Source: Brevinematales bacterium (GTDB lineage Bacteria; Spirochaetota; Brevinematia; Brevinematales; Thermospiraceae). Taken from it: a stretch of DNA of 64,000 bases. Position numbers and translations under genes: made by a program. Numbering within the stretch: the stretch's first letter is position 1; each line of letters begins with the position of its first letter. Under the pieces are notes generated by a model. The model saw only the letters and a program-made list of their open reading frames with translations, did not search any database and was not told the origin of the DNA. The stretch lies in assembly GCA_026417555.1 (NCBI GenBank), contig JAOADA010000003.1, positions 124,001-188,000 of the forward strand. Reading direction: 5' to 3'. Below, one piece after another: positions 1 through 8,169 of this stretch.

Positions 1-101
1 AAAGGAAAAGCAAAAACAAGAAAGACACCTGCTACAAAAAATACCACCTTCACTTGAAGACTCACCCGCGGCCAAACAAATGCTTTTTGTCTTCTTCTCA
101 T
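1..101 (-). CDS. N-terminus of a membrane-anchored protein, cut by window edge
   Basis: An open frame starts with ATG at 101 on the minus strand and runs off the left edge after 33 codons. It begins MRRRQKAF and then has a hydrophobic stretch (about residues 17-33, rich in V, F, L and A), which looks like a positively charged cytoplasmic start followed by a signal anchor. A weak purine-rich ribosome site (AAGGGTAAG) lies about 10 nt upstream. It follows the CNBD gene in the same direction with about 50 nt between them, so it may belong to the same operon. The visible part does not reveal a family. Confidence 0.45.
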   Translation of the reverse strand, partial: MRRRQKAFVWPRVSLQVKVVFFVAGVFLVFAFP

Positions 102-150
102 ACTCTTTTATCTTACCCTTTTTGTCCTAAAAAAGCAAATCCTTTCCCTC

Positions 151-669
151 TCATTTTCGCTTGCTCACCACAATAGAAAGCGCTGTTGTCAGTTTCAAGA
201 TATTCTGATTGAGAGTACGGATACGTTCACACAACACCCCCGCAATGGCCCGCAAAAGCTTATACCCGAGGGTATGGTTCTCATCACAAAGACGATAAAA
301 GTCCTTCTGAAATACCTCATAAAGATCCACATCGGTCATAGCCTTGACGGTAGCAGAACGGGGAGCTCCCGTCAAAAGTGACATCTCCCCAAAAAAAGGC
401 ATCTTCGTCTCATCATAGGTCGCAATTGATTTTTCTGCCTCGAGCCACTCCTCCCCTGCTCGTCGCAACGTGATCTGGCTCGTCACCTGTACCACCCCCT
501 TTCTAAACAAAAAAAGCGACGTCCCTTCTTCCCCTTCACTCACAATCACCTCTCCCTTCTTATATCGCCTCTCATGGAGAAGAGAAGCCACCACAACCCT
601 TTCTTGTTCCGTGAGTTCCGAAAACAAAGAAAGGGTAGACAAAAATTCTTCCCGTTCTCTTCCCTTCAT
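151..669 (-). CDS. Stand-alone cyclic-nucleotide-binding domain protein
   Basis: This 172-residue protein is a single Crp/FNR-type cyclic-nucleotide-binding fold. The N-terminal helices (1-35) are followed by the beta-roll (KKGEVIVSEGEEG) and a recognisable phosphate-binding cassette, FGEMSLLTGAPRSATV at about 92-107, including the Glu and Arg that usually contact the ribose and phosphate. A C-helix follows (about 130-170). There is no helix-turn-helix domain, so it is not a CRP-type regulator. The start has a strong AAGGGGGG site. It lies 9 nt downstream of a K+ channel gene, which suggests, as an inference, that it senses cAMP or cGMP for that channel or acts as a separate sensor. Confidence 0.85.
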   Translation of the reverse strand: MKGREREEFLSTLSLFSELTEQERVVVASLLHERRYKKGEVIVSEGEEGTSLFLFRKGVVQVTSQITLRRAGEEWLEAEKSIATYDETKMPFFGEMSLLTGAPRSATVKAMTDVDLYEVFQKDFYRLCDENHTLGYKLLRAIAGVLCERIRTLNQNILKLTTALSIVVSKRK

Positions 670-678
670 AGCCCCCCC

Positions 679-1845
679 TTACCGTATAACAAACGCATAG
701 GCATCATCTCGAGAGATCACATAATCATCCGGCGGATTGATTTTGACATGATACTTTACCCCCTCCTCTCCTACTTCATCAGCAAGTTTTGAACGAATAA
801 ATTCATCAATCGCATCATTTCCAGAAAGCATGTCCTCAATACTCAGCTCCTTTTCCGTACGATACAGCCCTACAACCATGAGCTTCTCCCTCTCTCGAAG
901 AGCAAGAAAATACTCTCGAAAGCTCTTCCCCACAAAACGAGAATCAACAGGAATAATCAAAAGACGAGGATTCTCATAGCTCGCCACAAGATCCTGAAAA
1001 AAAAGGGGCATAGCAGGAGAAACCATGGACGCTGAGAGAAGCGCCGGACTGAATATCCCATTGAATACCACATGCTCTACCCCCGCCCTTTTCAAAGCAC
1101 TTGCTTTTTCTATCTTGATTGCCTCTGCACTCACCGCAAGATCTGGATTCAAAGCCTTCAGGCTCAGGGTCGCCATAATCGTCCGCTCATCCGCATCATC
1201 CAGGGATCTATGATGAAAGTTGTCCGCCAGAATAAAGGCATGCGTGGCATTCTCCACATGAGCACGTTTCAAGACACTCTCCTTGGTATAGTCACCAAAC
1301 ACAAACTTCATCACAAAGTGCGGAAATTTGTTCTTCACCTCAAGAAACTCATCCTCCGTCATGTCATTGACTAAAACGACACACAAATGCCGCTGTTGGG
1401 TGAACTCCGGCAAAACCGAAAGAAGCTTCTCCAAATAGCTATTCACCCCAAGAATAAGGATATGATTCTTCACCCTCACCACTGATAACCCTCTCCTTTC
1501 TTTGAGTTTCTTATCTATCAAAAAGGACACAATCTGTCCACTTAAGATAGCATAAAATGCCACACCAAACACTATCACCACCACTCCTATCACACGCCCT
1601 CCTACAGTCTTCGGAACAATATCTCCATATCCAACCGTAGGAATAGTCACAATAAGCCACCACAAGGCATCCCCCAGCGTGCGAAAGAGGGTATTTCCTC
1701 CTCTCCATTCCACCCACCATACCAACGGTACAAGCCCCATCAAACACAGGAAAAGACCAAACACCAATCTATTGCTTGGTTCTGAAAACCAGGCAACAAA
1801 TCTTTTCCAGAGAAATATCTCTTTTCGTGGCTTTTGTTCTTTCAT
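679..1845 (-). CDS. Two-TM potassium channel with RCK (TrkA-N/C) domain
   Basis: A 388-residue inner-membrane K+ channel. The first transmembrane helix is at about 28-46. A pore helix and a canonical selectivity filter TVGYGD lie at about 70-75, and a second helix (VVVIVFGVAFYAILSGQIV) follows. The cytoplasmic part is an RCK module: a Rossmann-like TrkA-N domain starting near residue 128 (ILILGVNSYLEKLL) and a TrkA-C-like C-terminus (about 290-388). No cyclic-nucleotide domain is fused to it, unlike the cyclic-nucleotide-gated channel SthK of Spirochaeta thermophila. The next gene encodes a free CNBD. Its start overlaps the upstream PilZ-type gene by 4 nt (ATGA), showing translational coupling. 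Confidence 0.9.
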   Translation of the reverse strand: MKEQKPRKEIFLWKRFVAWFSEPSNRLVFGLFLCLMGLVPLVWWVEWRGGNTLFRTLGDALWWLIVTIPTVGYGDIVPKTVGGRVIGVVVIVFGVAFYAILSGQIVSFLIDKKLKERRGLSVVRVKNHILILGVNSYLEKLLSVLPEFTQQRHLCVVLVNDMTEDEFLEVKNKFPHFVMKFVFGDYTKESVLKRAHVENATHAFILADNFHHRSLDDADERTIMATLSLKALNPDLAVSAEAIKIEKASALKRAGVEHVVFNGIFSPALLSASMVSPAMPLFFQDLVASYENPRLLIIPVDSRFVGKSFREYFLALREREKLMVVGLYRTEKELSIEDMLSGNDAIDEFIRSKLADEVGEEGVKYHVKINPPDDYVISRDDAYAFVIR

Positions 1846-3059
1846 TCACCCTTCTCACTCTCTTTGATAATCTTGGAGAGTATCTGCCGTCCTTCTTCTT
1901 CCAATCCAAGAAACTCCATGGCCATAGTCACCCCTGCATTTTCGCCAGGGATATAATTTGTCCGAATCACCCTTGCCCTTACGTCAAGCTCTCCGTCCTT
2001 GTATTGGATCCCCAGTCTCAGAATAGTATTTTCCTTGATGGTATGCATCAAATACATATTTTTATTGACCACAGAAATCCCCCCCAAGGAAATATCCACA
2101 ACCTCAAGATACTCCTCCTTGTTTTCTGGTGAGGTGGCATAGGACTTCACCAATACTTCTCCGATAATATCTGCCAAACTGCGGATATAAAAAACATCAT
2201 AGATACTGAGTTCTTTCTTGCCCCCATCTCTTGGAACAGTAATTTCAATGGCCCCCACTACCTTATCCCCAATAAGAATTGGCAAAAGTAAATAGGAAAG
2301 AATGCCCCGACTCACGTAGGTCTGTCGGATTTTGTCCAGAATATCTGGTGCCATTTTTTTCTTTATCATCTCAAAGTACTTCTCATACCCAATCACCCCA
2401 AACTTTTCCCCTATATGAAGGTAGTTGGGGATATTATCTGTATCAGCAATCCAAAAAGGCTTTTTGTAGGTATAGACCACCCTTTCCAGGGGAGAAATTT
2501 GGTCAAGATTTTTGAAGATATTGATCTTGAATTGGGAACTAAAGCGCTTTATCTCCTCCCCCACCATCGAAAGAATCTTCTTGAGATCGGGATTGTCCTC
2601 TTTCAAAGCAAGATAAATAACCCGCAAGTTTTCCGGAAGCTCCGAGATATTCACCTGGATACTCTCCTGCGGTTTGGTTTCTATTTTTTTTATACACACC
2701 TTCAGAATCTCAGAATCTTTCAGACTGTGGCGACTAAACCGTCTCACAGGATGATACCATACATTCGCTGGAAGAAGTACCTCTATTGAACGAAGTTGAA
2801 AATTGTAGAGCCTCACCGTCGTAGGAGAGGAGTAGTAAAAATTTTTATTGTATTCAAAAGAAAGAATAACGTTTTGTATAGGAAGAACAGCAGGTTCTTT
2901 GTCAAAAAAGAAATTCACCATATTCATATCCACACGTGTCACAAAACCGGTGAGATGAAACTTGGTTTTTTTCTCCTGAAGAGTAACCCCAAGACGTTTG
3001 ATCCTTGCATGGTTATAGAGGTTAATAATTTCGTTCTTTTGAGATATTTCTTTATCCAT
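1842..3059 (-). CDS. PilZ-like c-di-GMP effector candidate (DUF1577-like)
   Basis: A cytoplasmic protein of about 405 residues. The N-terminal third resembles the YcgR-type flagellar brake fold (strand-rich, with RRFSRH at about 105, similar to the RxxxR motif of PilZ proteins). The middle (about 210-315) looks like a GAF domain (ILSYLLLPILIGDKVVGAIEI). The C-terminus has a PilZ-like segment with DISLGGISVV at about 325 and a closing VTMAMEFLGL strand. This order resembles the spirochaetal DUF1577 family, recalled from knowledge rather than searched. I chose ATG at 3059 because GGAG sits 6 nt upstream; an ATG at 3071 has no ribosome site. It overlaps the K+ channel gene by 4 nt. A role in c-di-GMP control of motility is inferred. 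Confidence 0.65.
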   Translation of the reverse strand: MDKEISQKNEIINLYNHARIKRLGVTLQEKKTKFHLTGFVTRVDMNMVNFFFDKEPAVLPIQNVILSFEYNKNFYYSSPTTVRLYNFQLRSIEVLLPANVWYHPVRRFSRHSLKDSEILKVCIKKIETKPQESIQVNISELPENLRVIYLALKEDNPDLKKILSMVGEEIKRFSSQFKINIFKNLDQISPLERVVYTYKKPFWIADTDNIPNYLHIGEKFGVIGYEKYFEMIKKKMAPDILDKIRQTYVSRGILSYLLLPILIGDKVVGAIEITVPRDGGKKELSIYDVFYIRSLADIIGEVLVKSYATSPENKEEYLEVVDISLGGISVVNKNMYLMHTIKENTILRLGIQYKDGELDVRARVIRTNYIPGENAGVTMAMEFLGLEEEGRQILSKIIKESEKGE

Positions 3060-3086
3060 AACTTTCTCCATTGGTATATGGACTTG

Positions 3087-4076
3087 TCATTGAAATCTCC
3101 ATATGTGGACGTCTCCTTGTCTTGTCCCCACGAAAATTTTCTTGCTCACCGGATCATACTGAAGGGCCATCACATCGGAACCCACATTTTCCATTCCCAC
3201 AATCTTTTCCTGGCGCCAGTCCCAAAAGAGGATCATATCATCCTCACCTCCACTCACAAGGTAGGTATCATCCAAAAACGTTACCACGAGCACGGCTCCA
3301 ACATGCCCTCGAAGCGCTTTCAGGGGCGTCGCACTCATCTCATCCCAGAGAAAGATCACCCCTTCACCTCCCCCTGAGGCAAATATTTTTCCACCGGGGG
3401 CCACTGAAACATACTCCACAGGCAAAAGATGCTCTTTCGTTGTATATATCGGCACAAGTTCAGGAAAAGTAAACACCGAAATAGAACCATCTTCCCCTCC
3501 CGCCACTATCACCCGTTTCTGAGGGTCATAGGCCACACTCCATATCTCACGAGAAGAAATTTTTCTCTCCTTCACAAGAGACAGATCTGGGAGCCTCCAC
3601 AAACGAACAAAACCGTCTGATCCCCCACTTACTACCATGTCTTCTGCCTTTTTTATAGTCTGAATACCCCCATGGTGCCCCTTTTTTTTCGCAAGAATCC
3701 TCTTCTCTCTCATGTCCCAAAGAACAAGGGTATCATAGGCTCCATACACCACATAACGATCATCCGAAGAAAAAGCAAGTGGCATCCCCCAAATCTGACT
3801 ATAGGTTTCCTGTATTTCTCCTACTTGTTGCCAATTTTTCGTTTGCCATAGTCTCACGGTACGGTCAGCACTCCCCGTGGCAAGGTACGTGCCGTCTGAG
3901 GAAAATACCCCATAAAACACATAACTCTTATGAGCCACAAAATTCGTTTCCTTTACAAAAGGAATCCTCTCCGTAAATCGAAATTCACTTGTCTGTCTCA
4001 CAACCTTGGCACACGTGAAAAGAAAAAGTATTCCTCCCAGAATCAGGAAAGAGACTACCCACGCTTTTTGTTTCAC
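3087..4076 (-). CDS. Membrane-anchored WD40 repeat protein
   Basis: A protein of about 329 residues with an N-terminal hydrophobic anchor (AWVVSFLILGGILFLFTCA) followed by six to seven WD40-type repeats. Typical repeat ends are DRTVRLWQ, DGFVRLWR, GVIFLWDE, DDMILFWDW and GDVHIWRF, giving a beta-propeller. The anchor ends in FTC, so it could be a lipoprotein or a signal anchor. I chose the GTG at 4076 because GAGGAGG lies 5 nt upstream. An upstream ATG at 4118 falls inside the flaA terminator hairpin and is rejected. The protein probably serves as an envelope interaction scaffold; its partner is unknown. Confidence 0.8.
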   Translation of the reverse strand: MKQKAWVVSFLILGGILFLFTCAKVVRQTSEFRFTERIPFVKETNFVAHKSYVFYGVFSSDGTYLATGSADRTVRLWQTKNWQQVGEIQETYSQIWGMPLAFSSDDRYVVYGAYDTLVLWDMREKRILAKKKGHHGGIQTIKKAEDMVVSGGSDGFVRLWRLPDLSLVKERKISSREIWSVAYDPQKRVIVAGGEDGSISVFTFPELVPIYTTKEHLLPVEYVSVAPGGKIFASGGGEGVIFLWDEMSATPLKALRGHVGAVLVVTFLDDTYLVSGGEDDMILFWDWRQEKIVGMENVGSDVMALQYDPVSKKIFVGTRQGDVHIWRFQ

Positions 4077-4099
4077 CCCCACCTCCTCGTCAAAAAAAG

Positions 4100-4129
4100 G
4101 AAAAAAGGGCTGCCCCACCGGACAGCCCC
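4100..4129 (-). terminator. Rho-independent terminator after flaA
   Basis: On the minus strand GGGCTGTCC and GGGCAGCCC form a stem with a 4-nt loop and are followed by TTTTTT, just after the flaA stop codon. The WD40 gene starts 24 nt further on, so downstream expression needs read-through or an internal promoter. Confidence 0.85.
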
Positions 4130-4134
4130 ATCGT

Positions 4135-4866
4135 TTACCAGTTGTCTATCATGTCATCCGCATTGAGATTGAGTTCAGAGTAGAGATCTACATCCGCCGT
4201 CAAATAGTCAAAATAAATATAGAACGGTCTCCCAATCATATCTTCTGGTTCAAAATCGATGCGGAATCCCAAGAAAGTCACCCCCCGTTCTTCTGATACC
4301 TTGTAGTTTTCCTGCTCAATAGTATCAGGAATATTTACTGTCATCTGTTTCCAACCAACCCAGATGAGCCTATCTCCACGCAGGTATTTAACTCTGTCAA
4401 GGTAATCGCGAAGAACCACACTCAACACGTGACGATAGTTTCTCCCCACCACCCAGACTTTGAGATTTTTGGTAATCCCTCGGATCTTGGCTGGTTTTGC
4501 TGGAGTCACAGAAAGCCACGACCAGTCTCTTTTCATAAACGAAACCTTTACACCAAGTACATACTTATTTTTGTCAGATTTGAGGGCTGCGGGAGATCCT
4601 TCGCGACGAATAGCCGAAGCATACCCATAGTCCCGAGGAATAAAGGCCGACCATTCTCCTGCCGCCTCAAAATCATCAATAAGAAGTGTCTGCAAGAGTT
4701 CTGTCGCAACTGTCCTATCTGCCGACTCCCCCGCATTGGTATTGATGATGGGAAACTCTCCCAACCTAAGATTTCCACCCGTATTCTGCACCTGTTGGGC
4801 AAAAAGCACACTCGTGAGTACCACACTGACCACTATCAAAACGCTGATTCCTGCTACTCTCTTCAT
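4135..4866 (-). CDS. flaA: Flagellar filament outer-layer (sheath) protein FlaA
   Basis: A 243-residue secreted protein with an N-terminal signal peptide (MKRVAGISVLIVVSVVLTSVLFAQQ). It matches the spirochaetal FlaA family: LLIDDFEAAGEWSAF near the mature N-terminus, KNLKVWVVGRNYRHVLSVVLRDY in the middle, the GDRLIWVGWKQM block, and YIYFDYLTADVDLY near the end. FlaA coats the periplasmic flagellar filament core and influences its stiffness. The start at 4866 has GGAG 7 nt upstream; a longer frame upstream reads through the flanking gene and is not used. It lies 19 nt downstream of a paralogous flaA gene, and a strong terminator follows, so the pair forms one transcript end. Confidence 0.93.
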   Translation of the reverse strand: MKRVAGISVLIVVSVVLTSVLFAQQVQNTGGNLRLGEFPIINTNAGESADRTVATELLQTLLIDDFEAAGEWSAFIPRDYGYASAIRREGSPAALKSDKNKYVLGVKVSFMKRDWSWLSVTPAKPAKIRGITKNLKVWVVGRNYRHVLSVVLRDYLDRVKYLRGDRLIWVGWKQMTVNIPDTIEQENYKVSEERGVTFLGFRIDFEPEDMIGRPFYIYFDYLTADVDLYSELNLNADDMIDNW

Positions 4867-4885
4867 AGTCTTCTCCTTTGGCTTA

Positions 4886-5686
4886 TTACCATCTATTGTT
4901 GGCCAGATCGTCACCATTGAAGCGCTCAAGATAGACGTCTGTCTGAACCTGGAGATAATCAAAGTAGACATAGAATTGGTCTACCCTCTCCTCAGGATGG
5001 CTCCAGAGCTTGATCATCTCAAGCTTAAGGGGTTTCAAAAACGGCACATGATTCTGAGCCTGGGGAACATAGCCTGGCACACTGGTTCTGAGATTTTTCC
5101 ATCCTACGTACTTGATATCCCCTGCCGGAACCCTATGCAAAAAGCCCTTGTAATCCCTCAGATAAAACTCAAGCCAGTAATTATAGTTTCCACCCCACAC
5201 CCACATATCAAGGGTTTTGACCACCCCTACCAGGGTAACGTTGGTCTCTTTTACTTCCCCCTTATTCGAGGGTTTTCCATTGGCATCAACGCCAGCACGA
5301 GCAACATGATACGGGAGAATCTCAACATAGTTATATCCCTTGCGTACATATTGTGCCTTGACACCAAACACCCATTTCTGTCTTTGCTCCATCTCCTCGG
5401 GAATACCCAGAGGCTTGCCCTGAAAATAGTCAGAATTGCATGCCTCTGGATCTACAGGGCTTTGCGGATCCATGATGTTTGAGGGTTTTGCAAAACGAGA
5501 AAAACGCGCCTTCCACACAAGATTATTGGTCTGGTCTTTCTCATCACCAAAATCACTAATCAGAAATGTCTGCAAATTAACGGTTTCCCTATCTCTCTCC
5601 GAGAAACCCCAGCCAAAAAGTGAGGTTGTATACCCACACAAGAGGATCAGACATGCTATCACTAACCACGTCCCTTTGTATCTCAT
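4886..5686 (-). CDS. flaA: Flagellar filament outer-layer protein FlaA (paralog)
   Basis: A 266-residue paralog of the next gene, also exported (signal MRYKGTWLVIACLILLCGYTTSLFG). Shared FlaA features are FLISDFGDEKDQTNN near the start, KTLDMWVWGGNYNYWLEFYLRDY, DIKYVGWKNL and FYVYFDYLQVQTDVY, with the same terminal pattern (DDLANNRW against DDMIDNW in the neighbour). It is longer because of an insert at about 70-125, which includes a lone Cys. The start has AAGGAG 7 nt upstream. Two FlaA paralogs in tandem are known in Leptospira (FlaA1/FlaA2), where both are sheath components; which one this corresponds to cannot be told from the sequence alone. Confidence 0.93.
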   Translation of the reverse strand: MRYKGTWLVIACLILLCGYTTSLFGWGFSERDRETVNLQTFLISDFGDEKDQTNNLVWKARFSRFAKPSNIMDPQSPVDPEACNSDYFQGKPLGIPEEMEQRQKWVFGVKAQYVRKGYNYVEILPYHVARAGVDANGKPSNKGEVKETNVTLVGVVKTLDMWVWGGNYNYWLEFYLRDYKGFLHRVPAGDIKYVGWKNLRTSVPGYVPQAQNHVPFLKPLKLEMIKLWSHPEERVDQFYVYFDYLQVQTDVYLERFNGDDLANNRW

Positions 5687-5702
5687 AAACCTCTCCTTAC
5701 GT

Positions 5703-6065
5703 TTATTTCTCTAATATCGTATCAATCTTATTTTCGGCATTTACCAGCACAATCTTTGGGGAAAATGAAAAAATTTTTTCTTTTTCTATTTGTCCGAACG
5801 CAGCAATAATCACCCTATCACCCACTCGATTAAGATGTGCCCCGGCCCCATTGATACAGATCACCCCACTTCCCCTCTCTCCCTTCAGGGCATACGTGAT
5901 CAGTCGAGAACCATTTGTGATATTCCATACATGAACCTGTTCATAGGGAAAGATATCCGCGGCCTCCATGAGTTCCTCATCTATGGTGATACTTCCTACA
6001 TAATCAATATTTGTTTCCGTCACGACCGCTCGATGGATTTTGGACTTCAGTACTGTCAACACCAT
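5703..6065 (-). CDS. panD: Aspartate 1-decarboxylase proenzyme (PanD)
   Basis: A protein of about 120 residues that decarboxylates L-aspartate to beta-alanine for pantothenate and CoA synthesis. The family pattern is clear: [16 protein letters not shown] at the start, YVGSITID at about 22-29 (the Gly-Ser self-cleavage site that makes the pyruvoyl group), NGAGAHL and [10 protein letters not shown]. The ATG at 6065 aligns with the usual PanD N-terminus. A GTG at 6077 would add four residues; neither start has a strong ribosome site. It sits 16 nt upstream of flaA and directly downstream of a lipoprotein gene, an unexpected place for a vitamin gene. Confidence 0.92.
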   Translation of the reverse strand: MVLTVLKSKIHRAVVTETNIDYVGSITIDEELMEAADIFPYEQVHVWNITNGSRLITYALKGERGSGVICINGAGAHLNRVGDRVIIAAFGQIEKEKIFSFSPKIVLVNAENKIDTILEK

Positions 6066-6080
6066 ATCCTCATACACTCT

Positions 6081-6794
6081 CTATTCCAGTTTGAGATAGA
6101 AATCTGTGTTTCTCCCCCAATAGCGAGACTCTGTTTTGAGTACCTTACCTCCTCCATCCTTGATAACATAGGTGAGATAAATATTGTAATTCCCTTTGGG
6201 GAGAAAATTCCCATGGATGGTAATGCCATTCCAGTAGCGGGTGTATTGGGCTTGCTGATTGATCACCTCAATCCCACGCACTCTCCCAATAAGATGGCTA
6301 CTCTGGACCTTGCCGGTTTTATAAGGCACCGCATAAAGATAAAAGTCCACCGTCTTGCCCTGCTGGGTAAATACCCACGAAGAGATCTTGATATATCGTC
6401 GTGGGGAAAGTGTTTGTCCCTTTTTGTCTGTTCCTATCTTCATGTAACTCCCTACCTTGGAGACCATCGTGGGCTTTGTCACTGGATGCGTAGGGGATTT
6501 TTTTTGTTGAGGCACCTCAATGGCCTTATCCTCAAGAGCAGGAATCTCTGGAAGCGGAGATTCTCCTGCGGTTTGGGCTACCTTTTGATTCGTTGCCACA
6601 AGGACAGGCTCAATCGTCTGAAGGAAAGTCTCATTGGTCAAATTCGCCGTCGTGTTGGTTTGAGAAAGCACCTCATCCTTTAAAAGATTGGCATTTCTCG
6701 TTATATCTTCTTCTACCACAGCCTTCTCTCGTTGACAAGCAGCGATTGCCAAGAAAATCACTGCAAAAACGATACAGAGAATCTTTTTTTTCAT
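6081..6794 (-). CDS. Lipoprotein of unknown function
   Basis: A protein of about 237 residues starting MKKKILCIVFAVIFLAIAAC, a lipoprotein signal with the cleavage Cys at about 19-20. A low-complexity linker (about 20-110, rich in N, T, Q, E and P) leads to a C-terminal beta-rich domain of about 115 residues. That domain includes WVFTQQGKTVDFYLYAVPY, the segment HGNFLPKGNYNIYLTYVIKDGG, and YWGRNTDFYLKLE at the end. The C-terminal domain looks Ig-like, but I do not recognise a named family. The start at 6794 has AGGAGG 4 nt upstream; an ATG one codon earlier would be too close. It precedes panD by 15 nt and follows the DUF1015 gene by 13 nt, so the genes are probably co-transcribed. Confidence 0.72.
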   Translation of the reverse strand: MKKKILCIVFAVIFLAIAACQREKAVVEEDITRNANLLKDEVLSQTNTTANLTNETFLQTIEPVLVATNQKVAQTAGESPLPEIPALEDKAIEVPQQKKSPTHPVTKPTMVSKVGSYMKIGTDKKGQTLSPRRYIKISSWVFTQQGKTVDFYLYAVPYKTGKVQSSHLIGRVRGIEVINQQAQYTRYWNGITIHGNFLPKGNYNIYLTYVIKDGGGKVLKTESRYWGRNTDFYLKLE

Positions 6795-6807
6795 CATACC
6801 TCCTCGT

Positions 6808-8070
6808 TTACCACGAATACTTAAAAGAATACAGCACCACACCACTGGGGACCTTGGGATAAAAGTCAAAGGAACGAGGTGAAAAAGTCTGATTGGGATT
6901 CAAAGCAAGAAAATCCCTTAATCCTATCGTCTGAAGCAAAAAGGCCACCTGATAGTGTTTGTTTTTGACCCTCTCAAAAGCACGGTTATCCTGACTCTCA
7001 TAATGAATATCAGGATAGCGAGGAGTAAGCCCCAATATCCCCTGAATCACTTGCGTGTCGACCACAGACGGACAAAACCCCTGACCACCTACAGCAAGAA
7101 AGTATTTGCTTGAAGCCTGAGCCACAGCCACACCAAACGCCACCACCCCTTTGGAAGCATACTCATTCAAAAGAATCCGCAATTTCTTCCTCGCAGCCTT
7201 TTCCGTAAGCGCATCCTGAAAAGGAATCGCCGCCAGTTTAAACCCATTTCCTATCGCTTTCAAAGCATCCTGGGCTGAGATGGGCATGGTTTTTACCAGC
7301 CGATTCCATGGCTGAATGGCAAAACCTTCCTCTGCCATATTGACAATCGACACAAGCACATAATTCCACGGTTCTGTCCCTGTGTAGGCAGAACCCTTGG
7401 CCATCTTCTGCTCTTGATAGTAACGAAGTGCCCCTTTGAAGCGATGGTGTCCATCAAGAAGATAGAGTTTTTCCTTTTCCAGAGCACTTGCCACATACTC
7501 CACTAACGAAGACTCAGCCACTTGATAGAGACGATGCTCTTCCCCTGTTTGTTCCTGGAAAGAGAAAAGAGGCGTCTGAGAAAGGCTCCGAGATACCAAA
7601 TCCTTCACCTGAAGAGAAGAATTGTGATACCCTATCAGGAGAGGTTCAAGATGACATTGAGAGGCTATTACCCTCTGATAACAGTCCTCTACATAATCAT
7701 CTATGGTATTCTCATAAAAATGAAGACGACGAGAAAGTTCCTCTAAAGATACCAAAGCAAAAAGAGAAAATCGACGCATCATTGTTCCTTGGTGAACAAA
7801 GGGTTGCTCATAAGCATAAAGAGACGATACCTTGTCAAATACCACCACATCGCGAATAAACCATCCAAAAAGCTTATGCTTCGCTGTGGTATAACTCTCC
7901 TTGTCACCGGGAAGAGTTCGGATAACATGAGAGTAATGGTAGGGGTTCTTCTGAAGCTGCCCTAATTCTACCGCATCGAGTTCATCAAAAGGCTGAGAGA
8001 GACATTCATCAATCCGGGCAATTTTCTGTGAATTGTAAAAGCCAGCCTTGAAAGGTTGCAGCCAGGCCAT
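6808..8070 (-). CDS. DUF1015 family protein
   Basis: A 420-residue soluble protein of the DUF1015 family. Family marks are PFDELDAVE in place of the usual PYDVV-like start, the conserved block NPYHYSHVIRTLPG, and the central YLLDGHHRFKGAL motif near residue 210. Homologs are often found near serine-biosynthesis genes and are sometimes called SpoIIE-like in old annotations, but their reaction is unknown. A ribosome site AGGGG lies 7 nt before the ATG. About 99 nt without a gene separate it from the upstream amidohydrolase gene; I see no convincing promoter there, only AT-rich DNA. Confidence 0.85.
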   Translation of the reverse strand: MAWLQPFKAGFYNSQKIARIDECLSQPFDELDAVELGQLQKNPYHYSHVIRTLPGDKESYTTAKHKLFGWFIRDVVVFDKVSSLYAYEQPFVHQGTMMRRFSLFALVSLEELSRRLHFYENTIDDYVEDCYQRVIASQCHLEPLLIGYHNSSLQVKDLVSRSLSQTPLFSFQEQTGEEHRLYQVAESSLVEYVASALEKEKLYLLDGHHRFKGALRYYQEQKMAKGSAYTGTEPWNYVLVSIVNMAEEGFAIQPWNRLVKTMPISAQDALKAIGNGFKLAAIPFQDALTEKAARKKLRILLNEYASKGVVAFGVAVAQASSKYFLAVGGQGFCPSVVDTQVIQGILGLTPRYPDIHYESQDNRAFERVKNKHYQVAFLLQTIGLRDFLALNPNQTFSPRSFDFYPKVPSGVVLYSFKYSW

Positions 8071-8169
8071 ATATCACCCCTTGCTTGTGTTTCGACTTAT
8101 CCTTGTATTTATCGGCTATATAGGGTATAAAATTAAAAGGTTTTTCAAAAATTCTCTTTTTCCAAAAAC

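Noticed and set aside
4077-4118. N-terminal extension of the WD40 gene to an ATG at 4118
   Set aside because: The ATG lies inside the flaA terminator stem, and the GTG at 4076 has a strong ribosome site.
4867-4971. N-terminal extension of the flaA frame to 4971
   Set aside because: The extra residues lie in the coding region of the neighbouring flaA gene, and a signal peptide starts at 4866 with a ribosome site.
8071-8169. Promoter in the 99-nt gap before the DUF1015 gene
   Set aside because: AT-rich, but no TTGnnn and TATAAT-like pair with 16-18 nt spacing.
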